From Metallyticus violacea (Eukaryota; Arthropoda; Insecta; Mantodea; Metallyticidae), in assembly GCA_030762175.1 (NCBI GenBank), contig CM060834.1, forward strand, positions 65,267,501 through 65,331,500: a stretch of 64,000 nucleotides of DNA, given 5' to 3'. The notes beneath the pieces are model-generated. The model ran no database searches, had not been told where the DNA came from, and worked only from the letters and a program-made list of their open reading frames with translations. Both the position numbers and the translations under genes were made by a program. This document shows positions 1 through 10,758 of the stretch, one piece after another (the stretch's first letter is position 1; every line of letters begins with the position of its first letter).

Positions 1-117
1 CGAAAAGAAAAAAAATTTTTTTCGAAGTTTGGAAACTTCCTTAGAATCACTTTTATTCCATTCTTATTTGAGATAAATTGTTCTCTTTCATTATACTAGT
101 TTGATAGCCTTAGACAA

Positions 118-128
118 GCATATTATGC
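118..128. repeat. Second dyad GCATA-T-TATGC (example)
   Basis: These are 5-bp arms around a single T, located about 70 bp before the middle of the next hairpin. Most monomers keep it. Variants GCATAGGTATGC (which keeps the arms with a GG centre), GCATATAATGC and GCATTCTATGC occur. Confidence 0.85.
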
Positions 129-145
129 GCAAAGAATCTCGAAAA

Positions 146-162
146 GAAAAAAATTTTTTTTC
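146..162. repeat. A-tract/T-tract dyad in the monomer (example)
   Basis: GAAAAAAATTTTTTTTC is a near-perfect palindrome present once per monomer. The A:T boundary moves between monomers (A8T7, A7T8, A6T9), while the sum usually stays at 15. A-tracts of this length bend DNA and disfavour nucleosomes in general; an effect here is inference. Confidence 0.9.
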
Positions 163-179
163 GAAGTTTGGAAACTTCG
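162..179. repeat. Inverted repeat, 8-bp arms with GG centre (example)
   Basis: CGAAGTTT and AAACTTCG are exact reverse complements flanking GG, and directly abut the A/T block. The structure recurs in most monomers. In the CTTCC subfamily the outermost pair is lost, leaving 7-bp arms. It could extrude as a short hairpin or bind a dimeric protein; neither can be shown from sequence. Confidence 0.92.
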
Positions 180-191
180 TTAGAATCACTT
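175..191 (+). other. Partial CENP-B-box-like stretch (example)
   Basis: CTTCGTTAGAATCACTT aligns without gaps to the published mammalian CENP-B box YTTCGTTGGAARCGGGA with 11 of 17 positions matching. Of the nine core bases, TTCG, A and C are present, and the GGG part is missing. It recurs in most monomers of the CTTCG subfamily. Likeness may be chance; actual binding is unlikely without the GGG core. Confidence 0.35.
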
Positions 192-417
192 TTTTTCCGT
201 TCTTATTTGAGATAACTGGTTCTCTTTCATTATACTAGTTTGATAGCCTCAGAAAAGCATATTATGCGCAAAGAATGTCGAAAAGAAAAAAATTTTATTT
301 CGAAGTTTGGAAACTTCGTTAGAATCACTTTTTTTCCATTCTTTTTTAAGATTACTGGTTCTCTTTCATTATACTAGTTTGATAGCCTCAGACAAGCATA
401 TTATGCGCAAAGAATCT

Positions 418-572
418 CGAAAAGAAAAATATTTTTTTTCGAAGTTTGGAAACTTCGTTAGAATCACTTTTTTTCCATTCTTATTTGAGATAACTATGCC
501 TTAGAACATATAGAACATATATAGAACATGTGCCTTAGATATGCCTTAGAACATATTATGCGCAAAGAATCT
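418..572 (+). repeat. 155-bp chimeric marker monomer, copy 1
   Basis: Monomer starts at 418 and 573 are 155 bp apart. After GAGATAACT the normal 3' half is replaced at 496-556 by a 61-bp block bounded by two copies of ATGCCTTAGAACATAT (496 and 541), with AGAACATAT reiterations between. The block resembles the normal TAGCCTTAGACAAGCATAT after small changes and micro-duplication, so it may have arisen from the satellite itself. This copy has ACATGTGCC, shared only with the copy at 33,764. Confidence 0.93.
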
Positions 573-1429
573 CGAAAAGAAAAAAATTTTTTTTCGAAGT
601 TTGGAAACCTCCTTAGAATCACTTTTAACCATTCTTATTTGAGATAACTTGTTCTCTTTCATTATACTACTTTGATAGCCTTAGACAAGCATATTATGCG
701 CAAAGAATCTCGAAAAGAAAAAAATTTTTTTTCGAAGTTTGGAAACTTCGTTAGAATCACTTTTTTTCCGTTCTTATTTAAGATAACTTGTTCTCTTTCA
801 TTATACTAGTTTGATAGCCTGAGACAAGCATATTATGCGCAAAGAATCTCGAAAAGAAAAAAATTTTTTTTCGAAGTTTGGAAACTTCGTTAGAATCACT
901 TTTTTTCCGTTCTTATTTGAGATAACTGGTTCTCTTTCATTATACTAGTTTGATAGCCTCAGACAAGCATATTATGCCCAAAGAATCTCGAAAAGAAAAA
1001 AATTTTTTTTCGAAGTTTGGAAACTTCCTTAGAATCTCTTTTTTTCCATTCTTATTTGAGATAACTTGTTCTCTTTCATTATACTTGTTTGATAGCCTTA
1101 GACAAGCATATTATGCGCAAAGAATCTCGAAAAGAAAAAAAATTTTTTTCGAAGTTTGGAAACTTCGTTAGAATCACTTTTTTTCCGTTCTTATTTAAGA
1201 TTACTGATTCTCTTTCATTATACTAGTTTGATAGCCTCAGAAAAGCATATTATGCGCAAAGAATCTCTAAAAGAAAAAAATTTTTTTTCGAAGTTTGGAA
1301 ACTTGGTTAGAATCACTTTTTTTCCGTTCTTATTTGAGATAACTTGTTCTCTTTCATTATACTAGTTTGATAGCCTTAGACAAGCATATTATGCGCAAAG
1401 AATCTCGAAAAGAAAAAAAATTTTTTTCT

Positions 1430-1443
1430 AAGTTTCGAAACTT
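1430..1443. repeat. Hairpin variant turned into a perfect 14-bp palindrome
   Basis: A G-to-C change in the hairpin centre converts GG to CG, making AAGTTTCGAAACTT fully self-complementary. The same form is at 4,639-4,652, 33,015-33,028 and 34,698-34,711, always next to CTAAG, so it descends from a single event. Confidence 0.85.
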
Positions 1444-2239
1444 CGTTAGAATCACTTTTTTTCCGTTCTTATTTGAGATAACTGGTTCTCTTTCATTATA
1501 CTAGTTTGATAGCCTCAGAAAAGCATATTATGCGCAAAGAATCTCGAAAAGAAAAAAATTTTTTTTCGAAGAGTGGAAACCTCGTTAGAATCACTTTTTT
1601 TCCGTTCTTATTTGAGATAACTGGTTCTCTTTCATTATATAAGTTTGATAGCCTCAGACAAGCATTCTATGCGCAAAGAATCTCGAAAAGAAAAAAAATT
1701 TTTTTCGAAGTTTGGAAACTTCCTTAGAATCACTTTTTTTCCATTCTTATTTGAGATAACTTGTTCTCTTTCATTATACTAGTTTGATAGCCTTAGACAA
1801 GCATATTATGCGCAAAGAATCTCGAAAAGAAAAAAAATTTTTTTCGAAGTTTGGAAACTTCGTTAGAATCACTTTTTTTCCGTTCTTATTTGAGATAACT
1901 GGTTCTCTTTCATTATACTAGTTTGATAGCCTCAGAGAAGCATATTATGCGCAAAGAATCTCTAAAAGAAAAAATTTTTTTTTCGAAGTTTGGAAACTTC
2001 GTTAGAATCACTTTTTTCCGTTCTTATTTGAGATAACTGGTTCTCCTTCATTATACTAGTTTGATAGCCTCAGAAAAGCATAGGTATGCGCAAAGAATCT
2101 CGAAAAGAAAAAAATTTTTTTTCGAAGTTTGGAAACTTCGTTAGAATCACTTTTTTTCCGTTCTTATTTGAGATAACTGGTTCTCTTTCATTATACTAGT
2201 TTGATAGCATCAGACAAGCATATTATGCGCAAAGAATCT

Positions 2240-2378
2240 CGAAAAGAAAAAAATTTTTTTTCGAAGTTTGGAAACTTCCTTAGAATCACTTTTTTTCCAT
2301 TCTTATTTATATTTTACTGGTTCTCTTTCATTATACAATTTGATAGCCTCAGACAAGCATATTATGCGCAAAGAATCT
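2240..2378 (+). repeat. Variant monomer with TTTATATTTTAC and TATACAATTTG
   Basis: The usual TTTGAGATAAC is replaced by TTTATATTTTAC, and TATACTAGTTTG by TATACAATTTG. The net length is unchanged in this copy. Further copies start near 5,449, 12,285, 14,785, 21,874, 24,095, 35,508, 41,652, 44,152, 51,241 and 53,741, eleven in all. Those near 12,285, 21,874, 41,652 and 51,241 share a second change, CAGAGGGCAT. The monomer occurs in both HOR domains, so the domains share ancestry and exchanged blocks. Confidence 0.9.
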
Positions 2379-3766
2379 CGAAAAGAAAAAAATTTTTTTT
2401 CGAAGTTTGGAAACTTCATTAGAATCACTTTTTTTCCGTTCTTATTTGAGATAACTTGTTCTCTTTCATTATACTAGTTTGATAGCCTTAGACAAGCATA
2501 TTATGCGCAAAGAATCTCGAAAAGAAAAAAATTTTTTTTCGAAGTTTGGAAACTTCGTTAGAATCACTTTTTTTCCGTTCTTATTTAAGATTACTGGTTC
2601 TCTTTCATTATACTAGTTTGATAGCCTCAGACAAGCATATTATGCGCAAAGAATCTCAAAAAGAAAAAAATTTTTTTTCGAAGTTTGGAAACTTCGTTAG
2701 AATCACTTTTTTTCCGTTCTTATTTGAGATAACTTGTTCTCTTTCATTATACTAGATTGATAGCCTTAGACAAGCATATTATGCGCAAAGAATCTCGAAA
2801 AGAAAAAAAATTTTTTTCGAAGTTTGGAAACTTCCTTAGAATCACTTTTTTTCCATTCTTATTTGAGATAACTTGTTCTCTTTCATTATACTTGTTTGAT
2901 AGCCTTAGACAAGCATATTATGCGCAAAGAATCTCGAAAAGAAAAAAATTTTTTTTCGAAGTTTGGAAACTTCCTTAGAATCACTTTTTTTCCATTCTTA
3001 TGAGATAACTTGTTCTCTTTCATTATACTAGTTTGATAGCCTTAGACAAGCATATTATGCGCAAAGAATCTGGAAAAGAAAAAAATTTTTTTTCGATGTT
3101 TGGAAACTTCCTTAGAATCACTTTTTTTCCATTCTTATTTGAGATAACTTGTTCTCTTTCATTATACTAGTTGGATAGCCTTAGACAAGCATATTATGCG
3201 CAAAGAATCTCGAAAAGAAAAAAATTTTTTTTCGAAGTTTGGAAACTTCGTTAGAATCACTTTTTTTCCGTTTTTAATATAGATAACTTGTTCTCTTTCA
3301 TTATACTAGTTTGATAGCCTTAGACAAGCATATTATGCGCAAAGAATCTCGAAAAGAAAAAAATTTTTTTTCGAAGTTTGGAAACTTCATTGGAATCACT
3401 TTTTTTCTGTTCTTATTTAAGATTACTGGTTCTCTTTCATTATACTAGTTTGATAGCCTCAGACAAGCATATAATGCGCAAAGAATGTCGAAAAGAAAAA
3501 AATTTTATTTCGAAGTTTGGAAACTTCGTTAGAATCACTTTTTTTCCGTTCTTATTTGAGATAACTGGTTCTCTTTCATTATACTAGTTTGATAGCCTCA
3601 GACAAGCATATTATGCGCAAAGAATCTCGAAAAGAAAAAAATTTTTTTTCGAAGTTTGGAAACTTCCTTAGAATCACTTTTTTTCCATTCTTATTTAAGA
3701 TTACTGGTTCTCTTTCATTATACTAGTATGATAGCTTCAGACAAGCATATTATGCGCAAAGAATCT

Positions 3767-3921
3767 CGAAAAGAAAAATATTTTTTTTCGAAGTTTGGAA
3801 ACTTCGTTAGAATCACTTTTTTTCCATTCTTATTTGAGATAACTATGCCTTAGAACATATAGAACATATATAGAACATATGCCTTAGATATGCCTTAGAA
3901 CATATTATGCGCAAAGAATCT
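3767..3921 (+). repeat. 155-bp chimeric marker monomer, copy 2
   Basis: The divergent block is at 3,845-3,905, with ACATATGCC in place of the ACATGTGCC of the first copy. The following monomer has TTTCAAATTTGG, a 1-bp-shorter hairpin arm. Confidence 0.93.
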
Positions 3922-4158
3922 CGAAAAGAAAAAAATTTTTTTTCAAATTTGGAAACTTCCTTAGAATCACTTTTAACCATTCTTATTTAAGATAACTTGT
4001 TCTCTTTCATTATACTAGTTTGATAGCCTGAGACAAGCATATTATGCGCAAAGAATCTCGAAAAGAAAAAAATTTTTTTTTGAAGTTTGGAAACTTCGTT
4101 AGAATCACTTTTTTTCCGTTCTTATTTGAGATAACTGGTTCTCTTTCATTATACTAGT

Positions 4159-7100
4159 TTGATAGCCTCAGACAAGCATATTATGCCCAAAGAATCTCGA
4201 AAAGAAAAAAATTTTTTTTCGAAGTTTGGAAACTTCCTTAGAATCACTTTTTTTCCGTTCTTATTTGAGATAACTTGTTCTCTTTCATTATACTTGTTTG
4301 ATAGCCTTAGACAAGCATATTATGCGCAAAGAATCTCGAAAAGAAAAAAAATTTTTTTCGAAGTTTGGAAACTTCGTTAGAATCACTTTTTTTCCGTTCT
4401 TATTTAAGATTACTGATTCTCTTTCATTATACTAGTTTGATAGCCTCAGAAAAGCATATTATGCGCAAAGAATCTCTAAAAGAAAAAAATTTTTTTTCGA
4501 AGTTTGGAAACTTGGTTAGAATCACTTTTTTTCCGTTCTTATTTGAGATAACTTGTTCTCTTTCATTATACTAGTTTGATAGCCTTAGACAAGCATATTA
4601 TGCGCAAAGAATCTCGAAAAGAAAAAAAATTTTTTTCTAAGTTTCGAAACTTCGTTAGAATCACTTTTTTTCCGTTCTTATTTGAGATAACTGGTTCTCT
4701 TTCATTATACTAGTTTGATAGCCTCAGAAAAGCATATTATGCGCAAAGAATCTCGAAAAGAAAAAAATTTTTTTTCGAAGAGTGGAAACCTCGTTAGAAT
4801 CACTTTTTTTCCGTTCTTATTTGAGATAACTGGTTCTCTTTCATTATATAAGTTTGATAGCCTCAGACAAGCATTCTATGCGCAAAGAATCTCGAAAAGA
4901 AAAAAAATTTTTTTCGAAGTTTGGAAACTTCCTTAGAATCACTTTTTTTCCATTCTTATTTGAGATAACTTGTTCTCTTTCATTATACTAGTTTGATAGC
5001 CTTAGACAAGCATATTATGCGCAAAGAATCTCGAAAAGAAAAAAAATTTTTTTCGAAGTTTGGAAACTTCGTTAGAATCACTTTTTTTCCGTTCTTATTT
5101 GAGATAACTGGTTCTCTTTCATTATACTAGTTTGATAGCCTCAGAGAAGCATATTATGCGCAAAGAATCTCTAAAAGAAAAAATTTTTTTTTCGAAGTTT
5201 GGAAACTTCGTTAGAATCACTTTTTTCCGTTCTTATTTGAGATAACTGGTTCTCCTTCATTATACTAGTTTGATAGCCTCAGAAAAGCATAGGTATGCGC
5301 AAAGAATCTCGAAAAGAAAAAAATTTTTTTTCGAAGTTTGGAAACTTCGTTAGAATCACTTTTTTTCCGTTCTTATTTGAGATAACTGGTTCTCTTTCAT
5401 TATACTAGTTTGATAGCATCAGACAAGCATATTATGCGCAAAGAATCTCGAAAAGAAAAAAATTTTTTTTCGAAGTTTGGAAACTTCCTTAGAATCACTT
5501 TTTTTCCATTCTTATTTATATTTTACTGGTTCTCTTTCATTATACAATTTGATAGCCTCAGACAAGCATATTATGCGCAAAGAATCTCGAAAAGAAAAAA
5601 ATTTTTTTTCGAAGTTTGGAAACTTCATTAGAATCACTTTTTTTCCGATCTTATTTGAGATAACTTGTTCTCTTTCATTATACTAGTTTGATAGCCTTAG
5701 ACAAGCATATTATGCGCAAAGAATCTCGAAAAGAAAAAAATTTTTTTTCGAAGTTTGGAAACTTCGTTAGAATCACTTTTTTTCCGTTCTTATTTAAGAT
5801 TACTGGTTCTCTTTCATTATACTAGTTTGATAGCCTCAGACAAGCATATTATGCGCAAAGAATCTCAAAAAGAAAAAAATTTTTTTTCGAAGTTTGGAAA
5901 CTTCGTTAGAATCACTTTTTTTCCGTTCTTATTTGAGATAACTTGTTCTCTTTCATTATACTAGATTGATAGCCTTAGACAAGCATATTATGCGCAAAGA
6001 ATCTCGAAAAGAAAAAAAATTTTTTTCGAAGTTTGGAAACTTCCTTAGAATCACTTTTTTTCCATTCTTATTTGAGATAACTTGTTCTCTTTCATTATAC
6101 TTGTTTGATAGCCTTAGACAAGCATATTATGCGCAAAGAATCTCGAAAAGAAAAAAATTTTTTTTCGAAGTTTGGAAACTTCCTTAGAATCACTTTTTTT
6201 CCATTCTTATGAGATAACTTGTTCTCTTTCATTATACTAGTTTGATAGCCTTAGACAAGCATATTATGCGCAAAGAATCTGGAAAAGAAAAAAATTTTTT
6301 TTCGATGTTTGGAAACTTCCTTAGAATCACTTTTTTTCCATTCTTATTTGAGATAACTTGTTCTCTTTCATTATACTAGTTGGATAGCCTTAGACAAGCA
6401 TATTATGCGCAAAGAATCTCGAAAAGAAAAAAATTTTTTTTCGAAGTTTGGAAACTTCGTTAGAATCACTTTTTTTCCGTTTTTAATATAGATAACTTGT
6501 TCTCTTTCATTATACTAGTTTGATAGCCTTAGACAAGCATATTATGCGCAAAGAATCTCGAAAAGAAAAAAATTTTTTTTCGAAGTTTGGAAACTTCATT
6601 GGAATCACTTTTTTTCTGTTCTTATTTAAGATTACTGGTTCTCTTTCATTATACTAGTTTGATAGCCTCAGACAAGCATATAATGCGCAAAGAATGTCGA
6701 AAAGAAAAAAATTTTATTTCGAAGTTTGGAAACTTCGTTAGAATCACTTTTTTTCCGTTCTTATTTGAGATAACTGGTTCTCTTTCATTATACTAGTTTG
6801 ATAGCCTCAGACAAGCATATTATGCGCAAAGAATCTCGAAAAGAAAAAAATTTTTTTTCGAAGTTTGGAAACTTCCTTAGAATCACTTTTTTTCCATTCT
6901 TATTTAAGATTACTGGTTCTCTTTCATTATACTAGTATGATAGCTTCAGACAAGCATATTATGCGCAAAGAATCTCGAAAAGAAAAATATTTTTTTTCGA
7001 AGTTTGGAAACTTCGTTAGAATCACTTTTTTTCCATTCTTATTTGAGATAACTATGCCTTAGAACATATAGAACATATATAGAACATATGCCTTAGATAT

Positions 7101-7367
7101 GCCTTAGAACATATTATGCGCAAAGAATCTCGAAAAGAAAAAAATTTTTTTTCAAATTTGGAAACTTCCTTAGAATCACTTTTAACCATTCTTATTTAAG
7201 ATAACTTGTTCTCTTTCATTATACTAGTTTGATAGCCTGAGACAAGCATATTATGCGCAAAGAATCTCGAAAAGAAAAAAATTTTTTTTTGAAGTTTGGA
7301 AACTTCGTTAGAATCACTTTTTTTCCGTTCTTATTTGAGATAACTGGTTCTCTTTCATTATACTAGT
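4159..7367 (+). repeat. 3,209-bp higher-order repeat, unit 2 of copy 1
   Basis: This repeats the preceding 3,209 bp almost base for base. Private differences include GAATCACTTTT where unit 1 has GAATCTCTTTT, and CCGATCTT near 5,647 where unit 1 has CCGTTCTT. Both units share the rare monomers with TTTATATTTTAC, CATAGGTATGCGC, a TTCGATGTTTGG arm and TTTTTAATATAG. The region corresponding to one of these two units is missing from macro-copy 2, so it is a copy-number-variable HOR. Confidence 0.92.
6976..7130 (+). repeat. 155-bp chimeric marker monomer, copy 3
   Basis: The divergent block is at 7,054-7,114, exactly 3,209 bp after the preceding copy and followed by the same TTTCAAATTTGG monomer. 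Confidence 0.93.
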
Positions 7368-7567
7368 TTGATAGCCTCAGACAAGCATATTATGCCCAAA
7401 GAATCTCGAAAAGAAAAAAATTTTTTTTCGAAGTTTGGAAACTTCCTTAGAATCACTTTTTTTCCGTTCTTATTTGAGATAACTTGTTCTCTTTCATTAT
7501 ACTTGTTTGATAGCCTTAGACAAGCATATTATGCGCAAAGAATCTCGAAAAGAAAAAAATTTTTTTT

Positions 7568-9233
7568 CGAAGTTTGGAAACTTCGTTAGAATCACTTTTT
7601 TTCCGTTCTTATTTATGATTACTGATTGTCTTTCATTATACTAGTTTGATAGCCTCAGAAAAGCATATTATGCGCAAAGAATCTCTAAAAGAAAAAAATT
7701 TTTTTTCGAAGTTTGGAAACTTCGTTAGAATCACTTTTTTTCCGTTCTTATTTGAGATAACTTGTTCTCTTTCATTATACTAGTTTGATAGCCTTAGACA
7801 AGCATATTATGCGCAAAGAATCTCGAAAAGAAAAAAAATTTTTTTCTAAGTTTGGAAACTTCGTTAGAATCACTTTTTTTCCGTTCTTATTTGAGATAAC
7901 TGGTTCTCTTTCATTATACTAGTTTGATAGCCTCAGAAAAGCATATTATGCGCAAAGAATCTCGAAAAGAAAAAAATTTTTTTTCGAAGTTTGGAAACTT
8001 CGTTAGAATCACTTTTTTTCCGTTCTTATTTAAGATAACTTGTTCTCTTTCATTATACTAGTTTGATAGCCTGAGACAAGCATATTATGCGCAAAGAATC
8101 TCGAAAAGAAAAAAATTTTTTTTGGAAGTTTGGAAACTTCGTTAGAATCACTTTTTTTCCGTTCTTATTTGAGATAACTGGTTCTCTTTCATTATACTAG
8201 TTTGATAGCCTCAGACAAGCATATTATGACAAAGAATCTCGAAAAGAAAAAAATTTTTTTTCGAAGTTTGGAAACTTCCTTAGAATCACTTTTTTTCCAT
8301 TCTTATTTGAGATAACTTGTTCTCTTTCATTATACTTGTTTGATAGCCTTAGACAAGCATATTATGCGCAAAGAATCTCGAAAAGAAAAAAATTTTTTTT
8401 CGAAGTTTGGAAACTTCGTTAGAATCACTTTTTTTCCGTTCTTATTTAAGATTACTGATTGTCTTTCATTATACTAGTTTGATAGCCTCAGAAAAGCATA
8501 TTATGCGCAAAGAATCTCTAAAAGAAAAAAATTTTTTTTCGAAGTTTGGAAACTTCGTTAGAATCACTTTTTTTCCGTTCTTATTTGAGATAACTTGTTC
8601 TCTTTCATTATACTAGTTTGATAGCCTTAGACAAGCATATTATGCGCAAAGAATCTCGAAAAGAAAAAAAATTTTTTTCTAAGTTTGGAAACTTCGTTAG
8701 AATCACTTTTTTTCCGTTCTTATTTGAGATAACTGGTTCTCTTTCATTATACTAGTTTGATAGCCTCAGAAAAGCATATTATGCGCAAAGAATCTCGAAA
8801 AGAAAAAAATTTTTTTTTGAAGATTGGAAACCTCGTTAGAATCACTTTTTTTCCGTTCTTATTTGAGATAACTGGTTCTCTTTCATTATATAAGTTTGAT
8901 AGCCTCAGACAAGCATTCTATGCGCAAAGAATCTCGAAAAGATAAAAAATTTTTTTCGAAGTTTGGAAACTTCCTTAGAATCACTTTTTTTCCATTCTTA
9001 TTTGAGATAACTTGTTCTCTTTCATTATACTAGTTTGATAGCCTTAGACAAGCATATTATGCGCAAAGAATCTCGGAAAGAAAAAAATTTTTTTTCGAAG
9101 TTTGGAAACTTCGTTAGAATCACTTTTTTTCCGTTCTTATTTGAGATAACTGGTTCTCTTTCATTATACTAGTTTGATAGCCTCAGAGAAGCATATTATG
9201 CGCAAAGAATCTCTAAAAGAAAAAATTTTTTTT
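7568..9233 (+). repeat. Internal tandem duplication, 2 x 833 bp
   Basis: The unusual string ACTGATTGTC occurs at 7,621 and again 833 bp later at 8,454. Flanking monomers on both sides follow the same order (AATCTCTAAAAG, then CTAAGTTTGG, then a GATAGCCTCAGAAAAG monomer). Six monomers are duplicated, one base short of 6 x 139. The first copy has TTATGATTACTG where the second has TAAGATTACTG. The same pair is present in macro-copy 2 around 37,627-39,292, so the event predates the macro-duplication. The ends are approximate. Confidence 0.75.
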
Positions 9234-10603
9234 TCGAAGTTTGGAAACTACGTTAGAATCACTTTTTTTCCGTTCTTATTTGAGATAACTGGTTCTCCTT
9301 CATTATACTAGTTTGATAGCCTCAGAAAAGCATAGGTATGCGCAAAGAATCTCGAAAAGAAAAAAATTTTTTTTCGAAGTTTGGAAACTTCGTTAGAATC
9401 ACTTTTTTTCCGTTCTTATTTGAGATAACTTGTTCTCTTTCATTATACTAGTTTGATAGCCTATGACAAGCATATTATGCGCAAAGAATTTCGAAAAGAA
9501 AAAAATTTTTTTTCCAAGATTGGAAACCTCGTTAGAATCACTTTTTTTCCGTTCTTATTTGAGATAACTGGTTCTCTTTCATTATACTAGTTTGATAGCC
9601 TCAGAAAAGCATAGGTGTGCGCAAAGAATCTCGAAAAGAAAAAAATTTTTTTCGAAGTTTGGAAACTTCCTTAGAATCACTTTTTTTCCATTCTTATTTG
9701 AGATAACTTGTTGTCTTTCATTATACTTGTTTGATAGCCTTAGACAAGCATATTATGCGCAAAGAATCTCGAAAAGAAAAAAAATTTTTTTCGAAGTTTG
9801 GAAACTTCGTTAGAATCACTTTTTTTCCGTTCTTATTTGAGATAACTGGTTCTCTTTCATTATACTAGTTTGATAGCCTCAGAAAAGCATATTATGCGCA
9901 AAGAATCTCGAAAAGAAAAAAAATTTTTTTCGAAGTTTGGAAACTTCCTTAGAATCACTTTTTTCCGTTCTTATTTGAGATAACTTGTTCTCTTTCATTA
10001 TACTAGTTTGATAGCCTTAGACAAGCATATTATGCGCAAAGAATCTCGAAAAGAAAAAAATTTTTTTTCGAAGTTTGGAAACTTCATTGGAATCACTTTT
10101 TTTCCGTTCTTATTTAAGATTACTGGTTCTCTTTAATTATAATAGTTTGATAGCCTCAGACAAGCATATTATGCGCAAAGAATGTCGAAAAGAAAAAAAT
10201 TTTATTTCCCAGTTTGGAAACTTCGTTAGAATCACTTTTTTTCCGTTCTTATTTGAGATAACTGGTTCTCCTTCATTATACTAGTTTGATAACCTCAGAA
10301 AAGCATAGGTATGCGCAAAGAATCTCGAAAAGAAAAAATTTTTTTTTCCAAGTTTGGAAACTTCGTTACAATCACTTTTTTTCCGTTCTTATTTGAGATA
10401 ACTGGTTCTCTTTCATTATACTAGTTTGATAGCCTCAGACAAGCATATTATGCGCAAAGAATCTCGAAAAGAAAAAAATTTTTTTTCGAAGTTTGGAAAC
10501 TTCCTTAGAATCACTTTTTTTCCATTCTTATTTAAGATTACTGGTTCTCTTTCATTATACTAGTTTGATAGCCTCAGACAAGCATATTATGCGCAAAGAA
10601 TCT

Positions 10604-10758
10604 CGAAAAGAAAAATATTTTTTTTCGAAGTTTGGAAACTTCGTTAGAATCACTTTTTTTCCATTCTTATTTGAGATAACTATGCCTTAGAACATATAGA
10701 ACATATATAGAACATATGCCTTAGATATGCCTTAGAACATATTATGCGCAAAGAATCT
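10604..10758 (+). repeat. 155-bp chimeric marker monomer, copy 4
   Basis: The divergent block is at 10,682-10,742. The spacing from the previous copy is 3,628 bp rather than 3,209, reflecting gains and losses in the rearranged unit. The next monomer has a normal hairpin arm (TTTCGAAGTTTGG). This is the last marker before the mosaic domain. Confidence 0.93.

Larger units (their letters stand above)
950..4158 (+). repeat. 3,209-bp higher-order repeat, unit 1 of copy 1
   Basis: Distinctive monomers at 950, 1,156, 1,506, 2,201, 2,546, 2,757 and 3,378 all recur exactly 3,209 bp later. The unit comprises 23 monomers: 22 of about 139 bp plus one of 155 bp. Small indels sum to -4 bp, including a 3-bp loss in TTCTTATGAG near 2,997, a 1-bp loss in the T run near 2,013, and a 1-bp gain in CATAGGTATGCGC near 2,080. 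The unit carries the private variant GAATCTCTTTT near 1,035, absent from unit 2 but present in macro-copy 2, which helps align copies. The starting phase is arbitrary. Confidence 0.92.

Noticed and set aside
154..179. Rho-independent terminator (hairpin next to a T run)
   Set aside because: The stem is AT-rich and the T run lies before it on the + strand. It occurs in every monomer and there is no gene to terminate.
496..556. Transposon or foreign insertion in the 155-bp monomer
   Set aside because: The block is only 61 bp, has no terminal inverted repeats or clear target-site duplication, and resembles the normal monomer segment with small duplications.
490..560. Promoter (TATA-like strings such as TATAGAACATATATAG)
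   Set aside because: AT-rich strings of this kind are expected by composition, there is no gene downstream, and similar strings do not occur in a consistent promoter layout.
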